DNA of 64,000 bases from Salmonella enterica subsp. diarizonae (GTDB lineage: Bacteria; Pseudomonadota; Gammaproteobacteria; Enterobacterales; Enterobacteriaceae). The notes under the pieces are model-generated. The model searched no databases, was not told the DNA's origin, and saw nothing but the letters and a program-made list of their open reading frames with translations. Below are positions 1 to 10,767 of the stretch, one piece after another (position 1 is the stretch's first letter; each line of letters begins with the position of its first letter). The position numbers and the translations under genes are program-made. The DNA is taken from positions 310,001-374,000 of the forward strand of contig NZ_VXJV01000005.1 of the NCBI RefSeq assembly GCF_008692785.1, written 5' to 3'.

Positions 1-787
1 AGAGAGATTCACCGTTTAACCCGGCGGCCAGATTTTCACCGCCAAGCTGAATGATATCGTGGCGCTTACCCTGGCTTTTGCTGGTTTGCAGCCCACGGGG
101 CAATGTTGCCAGCGTAAAGCCTAACTGTACCAATAGTTTGCCCTGTGCTGATTCTGGCGTCCATAGATTGGCGCTATGCGCGGCAGGGGTATACACCAGC
201 GCGCTAACCGGCTGAGGCGGCAGGGCGATTTGCTGTTTTACCGTCGTCAGTTGCGCCTCAAATTTCGCTATTCGCGCGGCGGCCTGTTTCTCCTGACCGG
301 TGATCTCGCCAAGCTGAGTGAGCAAACTCTGCCAGCTTTTATCGTCATAATTGATGACGAGCGTCGGCGCGATAACGGAGAGCTGATCGTAAAGCGCCAG
401 CGCCGAATCGCCGCCAGTGGCGCTAATCAAAATGAGATCCGGCAGTTGCGCGGCGATTGCTTCGGCATTCGGTTCGCCGATGTACAGACGGGCGACATGA
501 CGAGCCTTTGCTACGTCACTCCACTGGCGCATAAACCCTTGATCGTCAGCAAAGCGGTTATTCGGGGTAGTGGCACCGCTGGCGACGACGGGCGCATCAA
601 TCGCCAGCAGCGAGCCTGTTAACGTCACGCTGGTAGAGACGATACGCGCGGGCTTGTGGTCCAGGGTATGAACGCCGCGGTTGTCCTGGATTTGCCGGGG
701 CCAACCCGCATCCTGGGCTAAGGATATTCCTGAAACAGATAAACCAACCATTAGAAGCAGCAAACGATGAAAGGCGGGAAGTCTCAC
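1..787 (-). CDS. fepB: Ferric-enterobactin periplasmic binding protein FepB (partial, C-terminus outside window)
   Basis: Carries ferric enterobactin from the outer-membrane receptor to the FepDGC ABC importer. The reading frame starts at a GTG (complement of 785-787) and gives a signal peptide of about 24 residues (hydrophobic [12 protein letters not shown] core, cleavage near SLA-QD). It continues with a type III periplasmic binding protein sequence, including [19 protein letters not shown] and [17 protein letters not shown]. About 262 codons are present of the roughly 318 expected; the rest runs off the left edge. It is divergent from entC and shares a Fur-box control region with it. Family identity is clear; the GTG start is chosen by comparison with the known protein. 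Confidence 0.95.
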   Translation of the reverse strand, partial: MRLPAFHRLLLLMVGLSVSGISLAQDAGWPRQIQDNRGVHTLDHKPARIVSTSVTLTGSLLAIDAPVVASGATTPNNRFADDQGFMRQWSDVAKARHVARLYIGEPNAEAIAAQLPDLILISATGGDSALALYDQLSVIAPTLVINYDDKSWQSLLTQLGEITGQEKQAAARIAKFEAQLTTVKQQIALPPQPVSALVYTPAAHSANLWTPESAQGKLLVQLGFTLATLPRGLQTSKSQGKRHDIIQLGGENLAAGLNGESL

Positions 788-925
788 AATAGCGTCCTGT
801 TATTAATAAAGTTAATGCTTCTCATTTTCATGTTAGCGGCAGCGAGATGCAAGCCTTAGCGCCATTTAAGTCATGACCAGAGTTGACAGAGCGACGTTTT
901 ACTCTTAGGTTAGCGCACTAAAAAT

Positions 926-944
926 AGAAATGATAATCATTATT
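926..944. promoter_or_regulatory. Fur box between fepB and entC
   Basis: The core TGATAATCATTAT at 931-943 matches positions 6-18 of the 19-base Fur consensus exactly, and the flanks are A/T rich. It sits in the 183-base divergent region between fepB and entC, where Fur with ferrous iron is known to repress both directions in enteric bacteria. A second partial match (TTTATCATT at 952-960) suggests an extended site. Confidence 0.85.
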
Positions 945-970
945 ATAAGCCTTTATCATTGGAGGATGAT

Positions 971-2146
971 ATGGATATGCCACTGACCGAGGACGCTCAG
1001 GAGACAATGGCAACGCTTGCTCCCGACTGCTTTTTCTTCATGTCGCCGTATCGCAGTTTTACCACCTCTGGGTGTTTCGCCCGTTATACCGAGCCTGCGG
1101 CCGCCGGGGATTCGCCGGATAGCCCTTTCCAGCAGAAATTGCGCCAGCAGTTTACCGAGGCCAAATCGCAGGGCATCGCCAACCCTATCCTGGTGGGGGC
1201 GATCCCCTTTGATACCCGCCAGCCGTCGTCGCTATTTATTCCGATGGAGTGTCAGTGCTTTTCCCGCCAGGAAAAGCAGCGCACGGCGCGTTATTTTACC
1301 GACCATCAATCGCTGACGGTGACGGCGCGAAAGGCGATTCCGGAGCAGGATGCTTTTGAAGCGATGGTCGCACGCGCGGCTATGCTGACCGCCACGCCAG
1401 ATGTCGATAAAGTGGTGCTTTCCCGGCTGATAGATATCACCACTGACATGGCGGTGGATAGCGGAGCATTGCTGGAGCGGATGGTTGCGCAGAATCCAGT
1501 TAGTTACAACTTCCATGTGCCGCTGGCGGATGGCGGCGTTCTGCTGGGTGCCAGCCCCGAATTGCTGCTACGCAAAGAGGGCGATAGGTTTAGTTCGCTG
1601 CCGTTAGCAGGCTCAGCGCGCCGACAGCCGGATGACGTTCTGGATCGCGAGGCGGGAAACCGACTGCTGGCTTCACAAAAAGATCGCCATGAACATGAGC
1701 TGGTGACTCAGGCGATGAAGCAGATCCTGCGCGATCGCAGCACGGAACTGCAATTACCTTCCTCTCCGCAGTTGATCACCACGCCGACGCTATGGCATCT
1801 CGGTACGCCGTTTGAGGGCAAGGCCAACGCCGGAGAAAACGCGCTGACGCTGGCCTGTCTGCTGCATCCGACGCCTGCGCTAAGCGGTTTCCCCCATCAG
1901 GTCGCGAAAAAGCTGATCGCTGAACTGGAACCGTTCGATCGGGAACTGTTTGGCGGTATTGTCGGCTGGTGCGACGCCGAAGGAAACGGCGAGTGGGTAG
2001 TGACGATTCGTTGTGCGAAATTGCACGGTAATCAGGTGCGCCTGTTCGCCGGCGCCGGGATTGTCCCCGCCTCTTCGCCAGTCGGAGAGTGGCGGGAAAC
2101 GGGCGTCAAACTCTCTACGATGTTGAACGTTTTTGGACTGCATTAA
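971..2146 (+). CDS. entC: Isochorismate synthase EntC
   Basis: Converts chorismate to isochorismate, the first committed step of enterobactin synthesis. The 391-residue product has the chorismate-utilising fold. Visible catalytic features are K147 (general base), GASPE at 193-197 with E197 as acid, HE at 240-241, and the C-terminal acidic and GAGIV segments (341, 361-365). The ATG at 971 ([10 protein letters not shown]) is preferred over the in-frame TTG at 959 because it follows GGAGG-AT at 961 and matches the family length. First gene of entCEBA-entH, under the Fur box at 926. Confidence 0.97.
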   Translation: MDMPLTEDAQETMATLAPDCFFFMSPYRSFTTSGCFARYTEPAAAGDSPDSPFQQKLRQQFTEAKSQGIANPILVGAIPFDTRQPSSLFIPMECQCFSRQEKQRTARYFTDHQSLTVTARKAIPEQDAFEAMVARAAMLTATPDVDKVVLSRLIDITTDMAVDSGALLERMVAQNPVSYNFHVPLADGGVLLGASPELLLRKEGDRFSSLPLAGSARRQPDDVLDREAGNRLLASQKDRHEHELVTQAMKQILRDRSTELQLPSSPQLITTPTLWHLGTPFEGKANAGENALTLACLLHPTPALSGFPHQVAKKLIAELEPFDRELFGGIVGWCDAEGNGEWVVTIRCAKLHGNQVRLFAGAGIVPASSPVGEWRETGVKLSTMLNVFGLH

Positions 2147-2155
2147 GGAACGATG

Positions 2156-3766
2156 ATGCGTATACCTTTCACCCGTTGGCCGGATGAATTTGCCCGCCGT
2201 TATCGTGAAAAAGGCTACTGGCAAGACGTGCCGTTGACCGATATTCTGACCCGCCACGCTGACAGCGACAAGACGGCGGTCATTGAAGGCGAGCGCGCGT
2301 TCAGCTATCGCCAGCTCAACCAGGCTGCGGATAACCTGGCCTGCAGTTTACGCCGTCAGGGTATCAAACCTGGCGAAACCGCTCTGGTGCAACTGGGGAA
2401 TGTGCCGGAACTGTATATCACCTTTTTCGCCCTGTTGAAGCTTGGCGTAGCGCCCGTTCTGGCGCTGTTTAGCCATCAACGCACCGAACTTAACGCCTAT
2501 GCGACGCAGATCGCGCCGACGCTGGTAATTGCCGATCGCCAACATACGCTGTTCACCGGGGAGGACTTCCTCAACACGTTTGTGGCTGAGCACCGCTCTG
2601 TGCGGGTGGTATTATTGCGTAACGACGATGGCGATCACAGCCTGGACGCGGCGATGCGTCAGACGGAGGAAGATTTCACCGCCACGCCATCACCTGCTGA
2701 CGAGGTGGCCTACTTTCAGCTTTCCGGCGGTACTACCGGCACGCCAAAGCTTATTCCCCGTACCCATAACGACTATTACTACAGCGTGCGCCGCAGCAAT
2801 GAGATTTGCGGTTTCAACGAGGAGACGCGTTTTCTGTGCGCGATTCCCGCCGCGCATAACTACGCCATGAGTTCGCCGGGTGCCCTGGGCGTCTTTCTCG
2901 CCAAAGGAACGGTGGTGCTGGCGACCGATCCCAGCGCCACCCTCTGTTTTCCGTTGATCGAAAAACACCAGATTAATGCCACGGCGCTGGTGCCGCCAGC
3001 GGTCAGTCTATGGCTACAGGCTATCCAGGAGTGGGGCGGCAATGCGCCACTGGCGTCATTAAGGTTATTGCAGGTTGGCGGCGCGCGGCTTTCCGCGACG
3101 CTGGCCGCCCGTATTCCGGCTGAAATTGGTTGTCAGTTGCAGCAGGTCTTCGGCATGGCGGAAGGGTTAGTGAACTATACCCGGCTGGACGATAGTCCGG
3201 AACGGATTATCAATACCCAGGGAAGACCCATGTGCCCGGACGACGAAGTGTGGGTGGCGGATGCCGACGGAAATCCTCTGCCGCCGGGCGAGATTGGCCG
3301 TCTGATGACGCGCGGTCCCTATACTTTCCGCGGCTATTTCAACAGTCCGCAACACAATGCCAACGCTTTTGACGCCAACGGCTTTTACTGTTCCGGCGAT
3401 CTGATCTCCATTGATCAAGACGGTTACATCACCGTCCACGGACGTGAAAAAGATCAGATCAATCGGGGCGGCGAGAAGATAGCCGCCGAAGAGATAGAAA
3501 ACTTGTTACTGCGCCACCCGGCGGTGATCCATGCGGCGCTGGTCAGCATGGAAGATGAACTACTGGGGGAAAAAAGTTGCGCATACCTGGTGGTAAAAGA
3601 GCCGCTGCGTGCGGTACAGGTACGCCGTTTCCTGCGAGAGCAGGGAGTGGCGGAATTTAAATTACCGGATCGTGTAGAGTGCGTTGCGTCACTGCCGCTG
3701 ACGCCGGTTGGTAAAGTCGATAAAAAACAATTACGCCAGCGGTTGGCGTCACGTTCACCGCTCTGA
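2156..3766 (+). CDS. entE: 2,3-dihydroxybenzoate-AMP ligase EntE
   Basis: Adenylates 2,3-dihydroxybenzoate and loads it onto the aryl carrier domain of EntB. ANL-superfamily protein of 536 residues: phosphate-binding loop SGGTTGTPK at about 190-198, dihydroxybenzoate pocket AHNYAMSS with N235 and S240, hinge region [13 protein letters not shown], and a catalytic lysine near GKVDK at the C-terminus. Tandem ATGs lie at 2153 and 2156; the second fits family length and the AAGGAA ribosome site better. The gap to entC is under 10 bases, so the two are probably translationally coupled. Confidence 0.97.
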   Translation: MRIPFTRWPDEFARRYREKGYWQDVPLTDILTRHADSDKTAVIEGERAFSYRQLNQAADNLACSLRRQGIKPGETALVQLGNVPELYITFFALLKLGVAPVLALFSHQRTELNAYATQIAPTLVIADRQHTLFTGEDFLNTFVAEHRSVRVVLLRNDDGDHSLDAAMRQTEEDFTATPSPADEVAYFQLSGGTTGTPKLIPRTHNDYYYSVRRSNEICGFNEETRFLCAIPAAHNYAMSSPGALGVFLAKGTVVLATDPSATLCFPLIEKHQINATALVPPAVSLWLQAIQEWGGNAPLASLRLLQVGGARLSATLAARIPAEIGCQLQQVFGMAEGLVNYTRLDDSPERIINTQGRPMCPDDEVWVADADGNPLPPGEIGRLMTRGPYTFRGYFNSPQHNANAFDANGFYCSGDLISIDQDGYITVHGREKDQINRGGEKIAAEEIENLLLRHPAVIHAALVSMEDELLGEKSCAYLVVKEPLRAVQVRRFLREQGVAEFKLPDRVECVASLPLTPVGKVDKKQLRQRLASRSPL

Positions 3767-3779
3767 AGGAGAAAGAGAG

Positions 3780-4636
3780 ATGGCAATTCCGAAATTACAG
3801 TCTTACGCGCTGCCTACCGCACTGGATATCCCGACCAACAAAGTGAGCTGGACATTTGAACCGGAGCGCGCTGCGCTGCTCATCCACGATATGCAGGAGT
3901 ACTTTGTCAGCTTTTGGGGCCGCAACTGTCCAATGATGGACCTGGTGATTGCCAATATCGCCGCCCTGCGCCAGTACTGTAAAGAGCATCATATTCCGGT
4001 CTATTACACCGCTCAGCCGAAAGAGCAAAGCGATGAAGACCGCGCGTTACTCAATGATATGTGGGGGCCGGGACTGACGCGCTCTCCGGATCAGCAGAAG
4101 GTGGTAGAAGCCTTAACGCCGGATGAGGCGGATACGGTGCTGGTGAAGTGGCGTTATAGCGCGTTTCACCGCTCGCCGCTGGAACAGATGTTAAAAGATA
4201 CCGGACGCAATCAACTCATCATTACCGGCGTGTATGCGCATATTGGCTGTATGACCACCGCTACCGATGCGTTTATGCGCGACATTAAGCCGTTTATGGT
4301 GGCGGATGCGCTGGCGGATTTCAGCCGGGAAGAGCATCTGATGGCCCTGAACTATGTGGCGGGGCGTTCAGGTCGCGTCGTCATGACTGAATCGCTGTTG
4401 CCGGCGCCGGTTCCTGCCAGTAAAACGGCGCTGCGGGCGTTGATTCTGCCGTTGCTGGATGAGACCGACGAGCCGCTGGACGATGAAAATCTGATTGATT
4501 ATGGCCTGGACTCTGTACGAATGATGGGACTTGCGGCGCGCTGGCGTAAAGTACACGGCGATATCGACTTCGTGATGCTGGCGAAAAATCCGACCATTGA
4601 TGCCTGGTGGGCACTGCTTTCTCGCGAGGTGCAGTA

Positions 4637-4637
<1 letters not shown>
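3780..4637 (+). CDS. entB: Isochorismatase / aryl carrier protein EntB
   Basis: Bifunctional 285-residue enzyme. Residues 1 to about 208 form the isochorismatase domain (IHDMQ with D37, KWRYSAF with K123, HIGCMTT around C157), which gives 2,3-dihydro-2,3-dihydroxybenzoate. Residues 215-285 form an aryl carrier domain whose GLDSVRMM motif places the phosphopantetheine serine at S245. The ATG at 3780 follows GGAGAAAGAGAG. An upstream in-frame ATG at 3708 lies inside entE and is rejected. Confidence 0.97.
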
Positions 4638-5808
<1,171 letters not shown>

Positions 5809-5852
5809 TACTGGCAAAGCAAAATGTAATTGCAGCGTTAACGAAGAAAGGA

Positions 5853-5868
5853 AGTGATCTGGTTAACA
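5853..5868. promoter_or_regulatory. CRP-like site upstream of cstA
   Basis: AGTGA-N6-TAACA resembles the CRP consensus TGTGA-N6-TCACA with about three core mismatches and lies about 120-135 bases before the cstA start. cstA is known to be activated by CRP-cAMP during carbon starvation. This is a pattern match only; no -35 or -10 was assigned with confidence. Confidence 0.45.
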
Positions 5869-5989
5869 CTGTAATGTAAAAAATGAGTAACGCTCCGGTT
5901 TTATCATGTTGTTGTGTTGTTAATTACGCTAAAGGTGTTATAGAAACAAAATGTAACATCTCTCTGGAACACGCAAACGGACAACAACT

Positions 5990-8095
5990 ATGAATAAGTC
6001 AGGGAAATACCTCGTCTGGACAGCGCTCTCCGTATTGGGTGCGTTTGCCCTGGGCTATATTGCGCTAAATCGTGGGGAGCAGATCAACGCGCTATGGATT
6101 GTGGTGGCGTCGGTCTGTGTCTATCTTATTGCGTATCGTTTTTATGGACTCTATATCGCCAAAAAAGTGCTGGCGGTTGACCCAACGCGTATGACGCCCG
6201 CGGTACGTCATAACGATGGTCTGGATTATGTCCCGACCGATAAGAAAGTGCTTTTTGGTCACCATTTTGCGGCCATTGCTGGCGCTGGTCCGCTGGTCGG
6301 GCCGGTACTGGCGGCGCAGATGGGCTATCTGCCGGGGATGATCTGGCTACTGGCGGGCGTCGTGCTGGCGGGAGCGGTACAGGACTTTATGGTGCTGTTC
6401 GTCTCGACCCGGCGCGATGGACGTTCGCTTGGCGAGCTGGTTAAAGAGGAGATGGGCGCGACGGCAGGGGTGATCGCGCTGGTAGCCTGCTTTATGATCA
6501 TGGTGATCATTCTGGCCGTCCTGGCGATGATCGTGGTGAAGGCGCTGACCCATAGCCCGTGGGGAACGTACACTGTCGCATTCACCATTCCACTGGCGAT
6601 TTTTATGGGCATCTACCTGCGTTATCTGCGTCCGGGGCGCATCGGCGAGGTGTCGGTCATTGGGCTGGTATTTCTCATTTTCGCTATTATTTCCGGCGGA
6701 TGGGTGGCGGCAAGCCCAACCTGGGCGCCGTACTTTGACTTTACCGGCGTGCAGCTTACCTGGATGCTGGTGGGGTACGGTTTTGTCGCGGCGGTATTGC
6801 CGGTCTGGCTGCTGCTCGCGCCGCGTGATTACCTCTCTACCTTCCTGAAAATTGGTACGATTGTCGGTCTGGCGGTTGGGATTCTGATCATGCGTCCGAC
6901 GCTGACTATGCCAGCGCTGACCAAATTTGTTGATGGTACAGGACCGGTCTGGACGGGTGACCTGTTCCCGTTCCTGTTTATCACCATCGCCTGCGGCGCG
7001 GTATCCGGTTTCCATGCGCTCATCTCCTCCGGCACGACGCCGAAGATGTTGGCCAACGAAGGCCAGGCCTGTTTTATCGGCTACGGCGGGATGTTAATGG
7101 AATCTTTCGTCGCTATTATGGCGCTGGTCTCCGCCTGTATTATCGATCCGGGCGTTTACTTTGCGATGAATAGCCCGATGGCGGTACTGGCGCCAGCGGG
7201 GACTGCGGATGTCGTGGCTTCTGCTGCGCAGGTGGTCAGCAGTTGGGGGTTCGCTATCACGCCGGATACGCTACACCAGATTGCCAATGAAGTCGGCGAA
7301 CAATCCATTATCTCCCGCGCAGGCGGCGCGCCAACGCTGGCGGTAGGGATGGCCTACATTTTACATGGCGCGTTGGGCGGCATGATGGATGTGGCGTTCT
7401 GGTATCACTTCGCCATTCTGTTTGAAGCGCTGTTTATTCTGACGGCGGTGGATGCGGGTACCCGTGCGGCGCGCTTTATGTTGCAGGATCTGTTGGGCGT
7501 GGTGTCGCCAGGGCTGAAACGTACCGATTCGCTGCCAGCGAACCTGCTTGCCACTGCCTTGTGCGTGCTGGCGTGGGGCTACTTCCTCCATCAGGGCGTG
7601 GTCGATCCGTTGGGCGGTATTAACACATTGTGGCCGCTGTTTGGCATCGCTAACCAGATGCTGGCGGGTATGGCGCTGATGCTTTGCGCCGTGGTACTGT
7701 TCAAAATGAAGCGTCAGCGTTATGCGTGGGTCGCGCTGGTGCCGACGGCCTGGCTGCTGATTTGCACGCTGACGGCGGGCTGGCAGAAAGCGTTTAGTCC
7801 GGATGCGAAAATCGGCTTCCTGGCCATTGCCAACAAGTTCCAGGCGATGATCGACAGCGGCAATATTCCGCTGCAGTACACCGAATCGCAGCTCGCGCAG
7901 TTGGTATTCAATAACCGTCTGGATGCCGGGCTAACAATCTTCTTTATGGTGGTGGTCGTGGTGCTGGCGGTATTCTCTATTAAGACGGCGCTGGCCGCTC
8001 TGAAGATTGATAAACCGACGGCGCATGAAACACCGTATGAGCCGATGCCGGAAAATGTGGATGAGATCGTGACGCAGGCGAAAGGCGCGCACTAA
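5990..8095 (+). CDS. cstA: Pyruvate transporter / carbon starvation protein CstA
   Basis: Large inner-membrane protein (701 residues, many hydrophobic helices) of the CstA/BtsT family, which takes up pyruvate and contributes to peptide use on carbon starvation. Recognisable segments are the start MNKSGKYLVWTALSVLG, GHHFAAIAGAGPLVGP at about 84-99, and the conserved SGTTPKMLANEGQA. The leader contains GGA triplets that could bind CsrA, a known repressor of this gene; the exact sites are not proven here. The small ybdD gene follows, as yjiX follows btsT. Confidence 0.96.
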   Translation: MNKSGKYLVWTALSVLGAFALGYIALNRGEQINALWIVVASVCVYLIAYRFYGLYIAKKVLAVDPTRMTPAVRHNDGLDYVPTDKKVLFGHHFAAIAGAGPLVGPVLAAQMGYLPGMIWLLAGVVLAGAVQDFMVLFVSTRRDGRSLGELVKEEMGATAGVIALVACFMIMVIILAVLAMIVVKALTHSPWGTYTVAFTIPLAIFMGIYLRYLRPGRIGEVSVIGLVFLIFAIISGGWVAASPTWAPYFDFTGVQLTWMLVGYGFVAAVLPVWLLLAPRDYLSTFLKIGTIVGLAVGILIMRPTLTMPALTKFVDGTGPVWTGDLFPFLFITIACGAVSGFHALISSGTTPKMLANEGQACFIGYGGMLMESFVAIMALVSACIIDPGVYFAMNSPMAVLAPAGTADVVASAAQVVSSWGFAITPDTLHQIANEVGEQSIISRAGGAPTLAVGMAYILHGALGGMMDVAFWYHFAILFEALFILTAVDAGTRAARFMLQDLLGVVSPGLKRTDSLPANLLATALCVLAWGYFLHQGVVDPLGGINTLWPLFGIANQMLAGMALMLCAVVLFKMKRQRYAWVALVPTAWLLICTLTAGWQKAFSPDAKIGFLAIANKFQAMIDSGNIPLQYTESQLAQLVFNNRLDAGLTIFFMVVVVVLAVFSIKTALAALKIDKPTAHETPYEPMPENVDEIVTQAKGAH

Positions 8096-8111
8096 TCTTT
8101 TTTCATCAATA

Positions 8112-8136
8112 GCCCTCTCCAGGACAAGGGGAGGGC
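8112..8136 (+). terminator. Hairpin between cstA and ybdD
   Basis: GCCCTCTCC and GGGGAGGGC pair around a seven-base loop. No strong T-run follows (GTTTGG), so it may be a partial terminator or a 3' stabiliser that lowers ybdD output relative to cstA, rather than a full stop. Confidence 0.5.
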
Positions 8137-8158
8137 GTTTGGATGACAGGTGACAACG

Positions 8159-8356
8159 ATGTTCGATACGCTTTCGAAAGCCGGAAAATATCTGGGACAG
8201 GCAGCAAAAATGATGATTGGCGTGCCAGACTACGACAACTATGTTGAGCATATGCGCATAACGCATCCGGATCAGACGCCGATGACCTATGAAGAATTTT
8301 TCCGCGAGCGGCAGGATGCGCGCTATGGTGGAAAAGGCGGCGCGCGTTGCTGCTGA
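8159..8356 (+). CDS. ybdD: YbdD, CstA accessory small protein
   Basis: 65-residue soluble YbdD/YjiX family protein, matching the E. coli protein almost residue for residue ([45 protein letters not shown]). Its genes sit next to pyruvate transporters and it is reported to be needed for their activity; the mechanism is unclear. The C-terminal Cys-Cys pair is conspicuous. The ATG at 8159 follows AGGTGA; an in-frame GTG at 8150 is less likely. Confidence 0.92.
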   Translation: MFDTLSKAGKYLGQAAKMMIGVPDYDNYVEHMRITHPDQTPMTYEEFFRERQDARYGGKGGARCC

Positions 8357-8367
8357 TTGTTGCCAGG

Positions 8368-8391
8368 CCTGATAAGCGCAACGTCATCAGA
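8368..8391. repeat. REP-like palindrome between ybdD and hcxA
   Basis: GCCTGAT-AAGCGCAACGTC-ATCAGAC is a degenerate REP unit in the 35-base gap between the convergent ybdD and hcxA genes, where it probably protects 3' ends. Confidence 0.6.
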
Positions 8392-9480
8392 CTATATCCT
8401 GAAAAATTCAACTTTTTCAAACGCCGCACGCAGAGTTGCTGGCGTTAACGTAACCGGCAAATAGTGGATGGATTCGACCGGACGCAGGGTATGTGCGATC
8501 ACTTTATCGATCTCTGCGGTGTTATGAATATCCACCTCCAGCTCGCTGAGCCGGGTCGGCAGATGAAAACGCCGGTACGCCGCAATCAATTGCGTTAGCA
8601 CCTCATTTTGTCCCAGCAGCGCGCTTTGTACCAGAATGCCATAAGCCACTTTCGTTCCGTGCAGGAATTTTTCCGTTTGCGGCAGGACGGTCAGGCCGTT
8701 GTGTACCGCGTGGGCGGCGGCGACACGGGTATAGCGTTCCCCAAGGCCGCCGACCATACCGCCGCCAGCGATAATCGCGTCTACCACGTCACAAAATTGC
8801 TGTGTCAGTCGGTGTTGCTGTTTATCCGCTAATGCCTGTTCGCTGCTTGCCAGCAGGAGATCGCGAATGGCGCACGCGCTGTTAATGCCCAGTCGTACGG
8901 TTAATGGCAACGTTTCAGGCTGCGGTGCAAGCACAACGGCTTCATACCATTTCGCCAGCGTATCGCCAATGCCAGCTAACAGATAGTCATCGGGCGCCTG
9001 CAGAATAATGCGCGGTTCGACCAGCACCAGAAAATTGGCATCATCAAAAATTTCGAACTGTAACGCCTGTCCCGTGTCGTTATACCAGACGGAAAGCGGT
9101 GTCCAGGCAGCGCAGGTTGCCGCGATCGTCGGGATAGCGACAAACGGCAGCGTCAGACGGCGAGCGAGCGCTTTGGCAGTATCAAGCAGTGCGCCGCCGC
9201 CGACACCTATCACCACCTGACGATCGTCGCCGCAGGCGTGCGCCAGTTGGGCAACCTGGCGTTCGCTGCAATGACCGGTAAACCGCAGATGTTTTGCGCC
9301 AGCACATTCAAACGCTTCCGGCAGGTAAGGTCGGGCGGCGGCAATCGCGCGTTCGCCGTATACCCAAACGGCGTGGCAAAGCTGTTCCGGCGTGAAAAAA
9401 TCCGTCAATCTTCCAGGGCTGCCGGCATGGGAAAAATAATTCGCCGGGCCGGTAGCGACGCGGATTTCAGTGTGGTTCAT
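8392..9480 (-). CDS. hcxA: Hydroxycarboxylate dehydrogenase HcxA (YbdH)
   Basis: 362-residue iron-type alcohol dehydrogenase of the glycerol-dehydrogenase branch; the E. coli orthologue reduces 2-oxo acids such as 2-oxobutyrate. Visible are the dinucleotide loop GVGGGALLDTAK at about 92-103, PTIAATCAAWTPLSV, and metal-site regions AGIGDTLAKWYE and AAHAVHNGL. It is divergent from ybdL over two MetJ boxes. Sharing control with a methionine aminotransferase suggests a role around methionine-derived keto acids, which is inference. Confidence 0.9.
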   Translation of the reverse strand: MNHTEIRVATGPANYFSHAGSPGRLTDFFTPEQLCHAVWVYGERAIAAARPYLPEAFECAGAKHLRFTGHCSERQVAQLAHACGDDRQVVIGVGGGALLDTAKALARRLTLPFVAIPTIAATCAAWTPLSVWYNDTGQALQFEIFDDANFLVLVEPRIILQAPDDYLLAGIGDTLAKWYEAVVLAPQPETLPLTVRLGINSACAIRDLLLASSEQALADKQQHRLTQQFCDVVDAIIAGGGMVGGLGERYTRVAAAHAVHNGLTVLPQTEKFLHGTKVAYGILVQSALLGQNEVLTQLIAAYRRFHLPTRLSELEVDIHNTAEIDKVIAHTLRPVESIHYLPVTLTPATLRAAFEKVEFFRI

Positions 9481-9523
9481 GTTGTGTTGTCCTTAGGGGC
9501 TTCTGACTAATGTTATTATATTT

Positions 9524-9539
9524 AGACATCTAAACGTCT
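9524..9539. promoter_or_regulatory. Tandem MetJ (met) boxes between hcxA and ybdL
   Basis: Two adjacent 8-mers, AGACATCT and AAACGTCT, match the met-box consensus AGACGTCT at 7 of 8 positions each. MetJ with S-adenosylmethionine binds two or more such tandem boxes. They lie 44 bases from the hcxA start and 67 from ybdL, so one operator could repress both genes. Confidence 0.8.
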
Positions 9540-9606
9540 TGATTGCCAAATACTAGCACCGTGTTATAGTGTGTCAACAACCACATCACTGGCGGGTATG
9601 AAGATA

Positions 9607-10767
9607 ATGAGAAATAACCCACTGATCCCACAAAGCAAATTGCCCAGTCTTGGTACCACGATTTTTACGCAAATGAGCGCGCTGGCGCAGAAACATCAGG
9701 CAATAAATTTATCGCAAGGCTTCCCTGATTTTGATGGTCCTCGTTATTTGCACGAGCGGTTGGCTTACCATGTCGCGCAGGGGGCGAATCAATATGCGCC
9801 GATGACGGGCGTGCAGGCGCTGCGGGAGGCCATTGCCGATAAAACGGCGGAAATATATGGTTATCGACCAGATGACGTGAGTGATATCACCGTCACGGCG
9901 GGCGCGACAGAAGCGCTGTATGCGGCGATTACCGCGCTGGTGCGGGCAGAGGATGAGGTTATCTGTTTCGATCCCAGTTACGACAGCTATGCCCCAGCCG
10001 TGGCGCTTTCCGGCGGCGTGCTAAAACGCATAGCGCTTACGCCGCCGCATTTTAACGTCGACTGGCAGGCGTTTTCGGCATTGCTTAGCGAGCGCACGCG
10101 GCTGGTGATCCTCAATACGCCGCATAATCCCACCGCTACCGTCTGGCGCCAGGCGGATATTGAGGCGCTGTGGCAGGCTATCGGCGAGCGGGAAATTTAT
10201 GTATTAAGCGATGAAGTGTACGAACATATTTGTTTTGCCGCCGAAGGTCATGCCAGCGTATTAGCGCACCCTCAGTTACGAGAGCGGGCGGTTGCCGTTT
10301 CATCGTTTGGTAAAACCTTTCATATGACGGGATGGAAGATTGGTTACTGCGTTGCGCCTGCGGCCATTAGCGCCGAAATACGCAAAGTTCACCAGTACCT
10401 GACGTTTTGCGTCAATACGCCGGCGCAACTGGCGCTGGCGGATATGCTGCGCGCCTCGCCGGAACACTATCGCGCGTTACCCGATTTTTACCGGAAAAAA
10501 CGCGATGTGCTGGTTAACGCGCTGGCGCAAAGCCGATTAAAAGTGCTGCCCTGTGAAGGTACCTATTTTCTGTTAATCGATTACAGCGCAGTGTCGACGC
10601 TAAATGACGTTGAGTTTTGTCAGTGGCTAACCCAAGAAGTCGGTGTTGCCGCTATTCCACTCTCTGTCTTTTGCGCCGCCCCTTTCCCGCATCAGCTTAT
10701 ACGTTTATGTTTCGCTAAACAGGAATCAACGCTGCTGGCCGCGGCAGATCGCCTGTGTAAACTGTAG
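9607..10767 (+). CDS. ybdL: Methionine aminotransferase YbdL
   Basis: PLP-dependent class I/II aminotransferase, 386 residues, of the kynurenine aminotransferase/methionine aminotransferase group; the E. coli enzyme prefers methionine. Seen: INLSQGFPDFDGP at 33-45, TAGATEALY at 97-105, NTPHNPT at 170-176, SDEVYEH at 201-207 and the Schiff-base lysine K236 in SSFGKTFHMTGWK. Start 9607 matches family length; ATG at 9598 is an alternative. Its stop directly abuts the stop of ybdM on the other strand. Confidence 0.93.
   Translation: MRNNPLIPQSKLPSLGTTIFTQMSALAQKHQAINLSQGFPDFDGPRYLHERLAYHVAQGANQYAPMTGVQALREAIADKTAEIYGYRPDDVSDITVTAGATEALYAAITALVRAEDEVICFDPSYDSYAPAVALSGGVLKRIALTPPHFNVDWQAFSALLSERTRLVILNTPHNPTATVWRQADIEALWQAIGEREIYVLSDEVYEHICFAAEGHASVLAHPQLRERAVAVSSFGKTFHMTGWKIGYCVAPAAISAEIRKVHQYLTFCVNTPAQLALADMLRASPEHYRALPDFYRKKRDVLVNALAQSRLKVLPCEGTYFLLIDYSAVSTLNDVEFCQWLTQEVGVAAIPLSVFCAAPFPHQLIRLCFAKQESTLLAAADRLCKL

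Noticed and set aside
6347-7015. A 222-codon open frame antisense to cstA
   Set aside because: Low-complexity translation rich in R, H and Q, typical of a shadow of a GC-rich membrane protein gene; no start signal.
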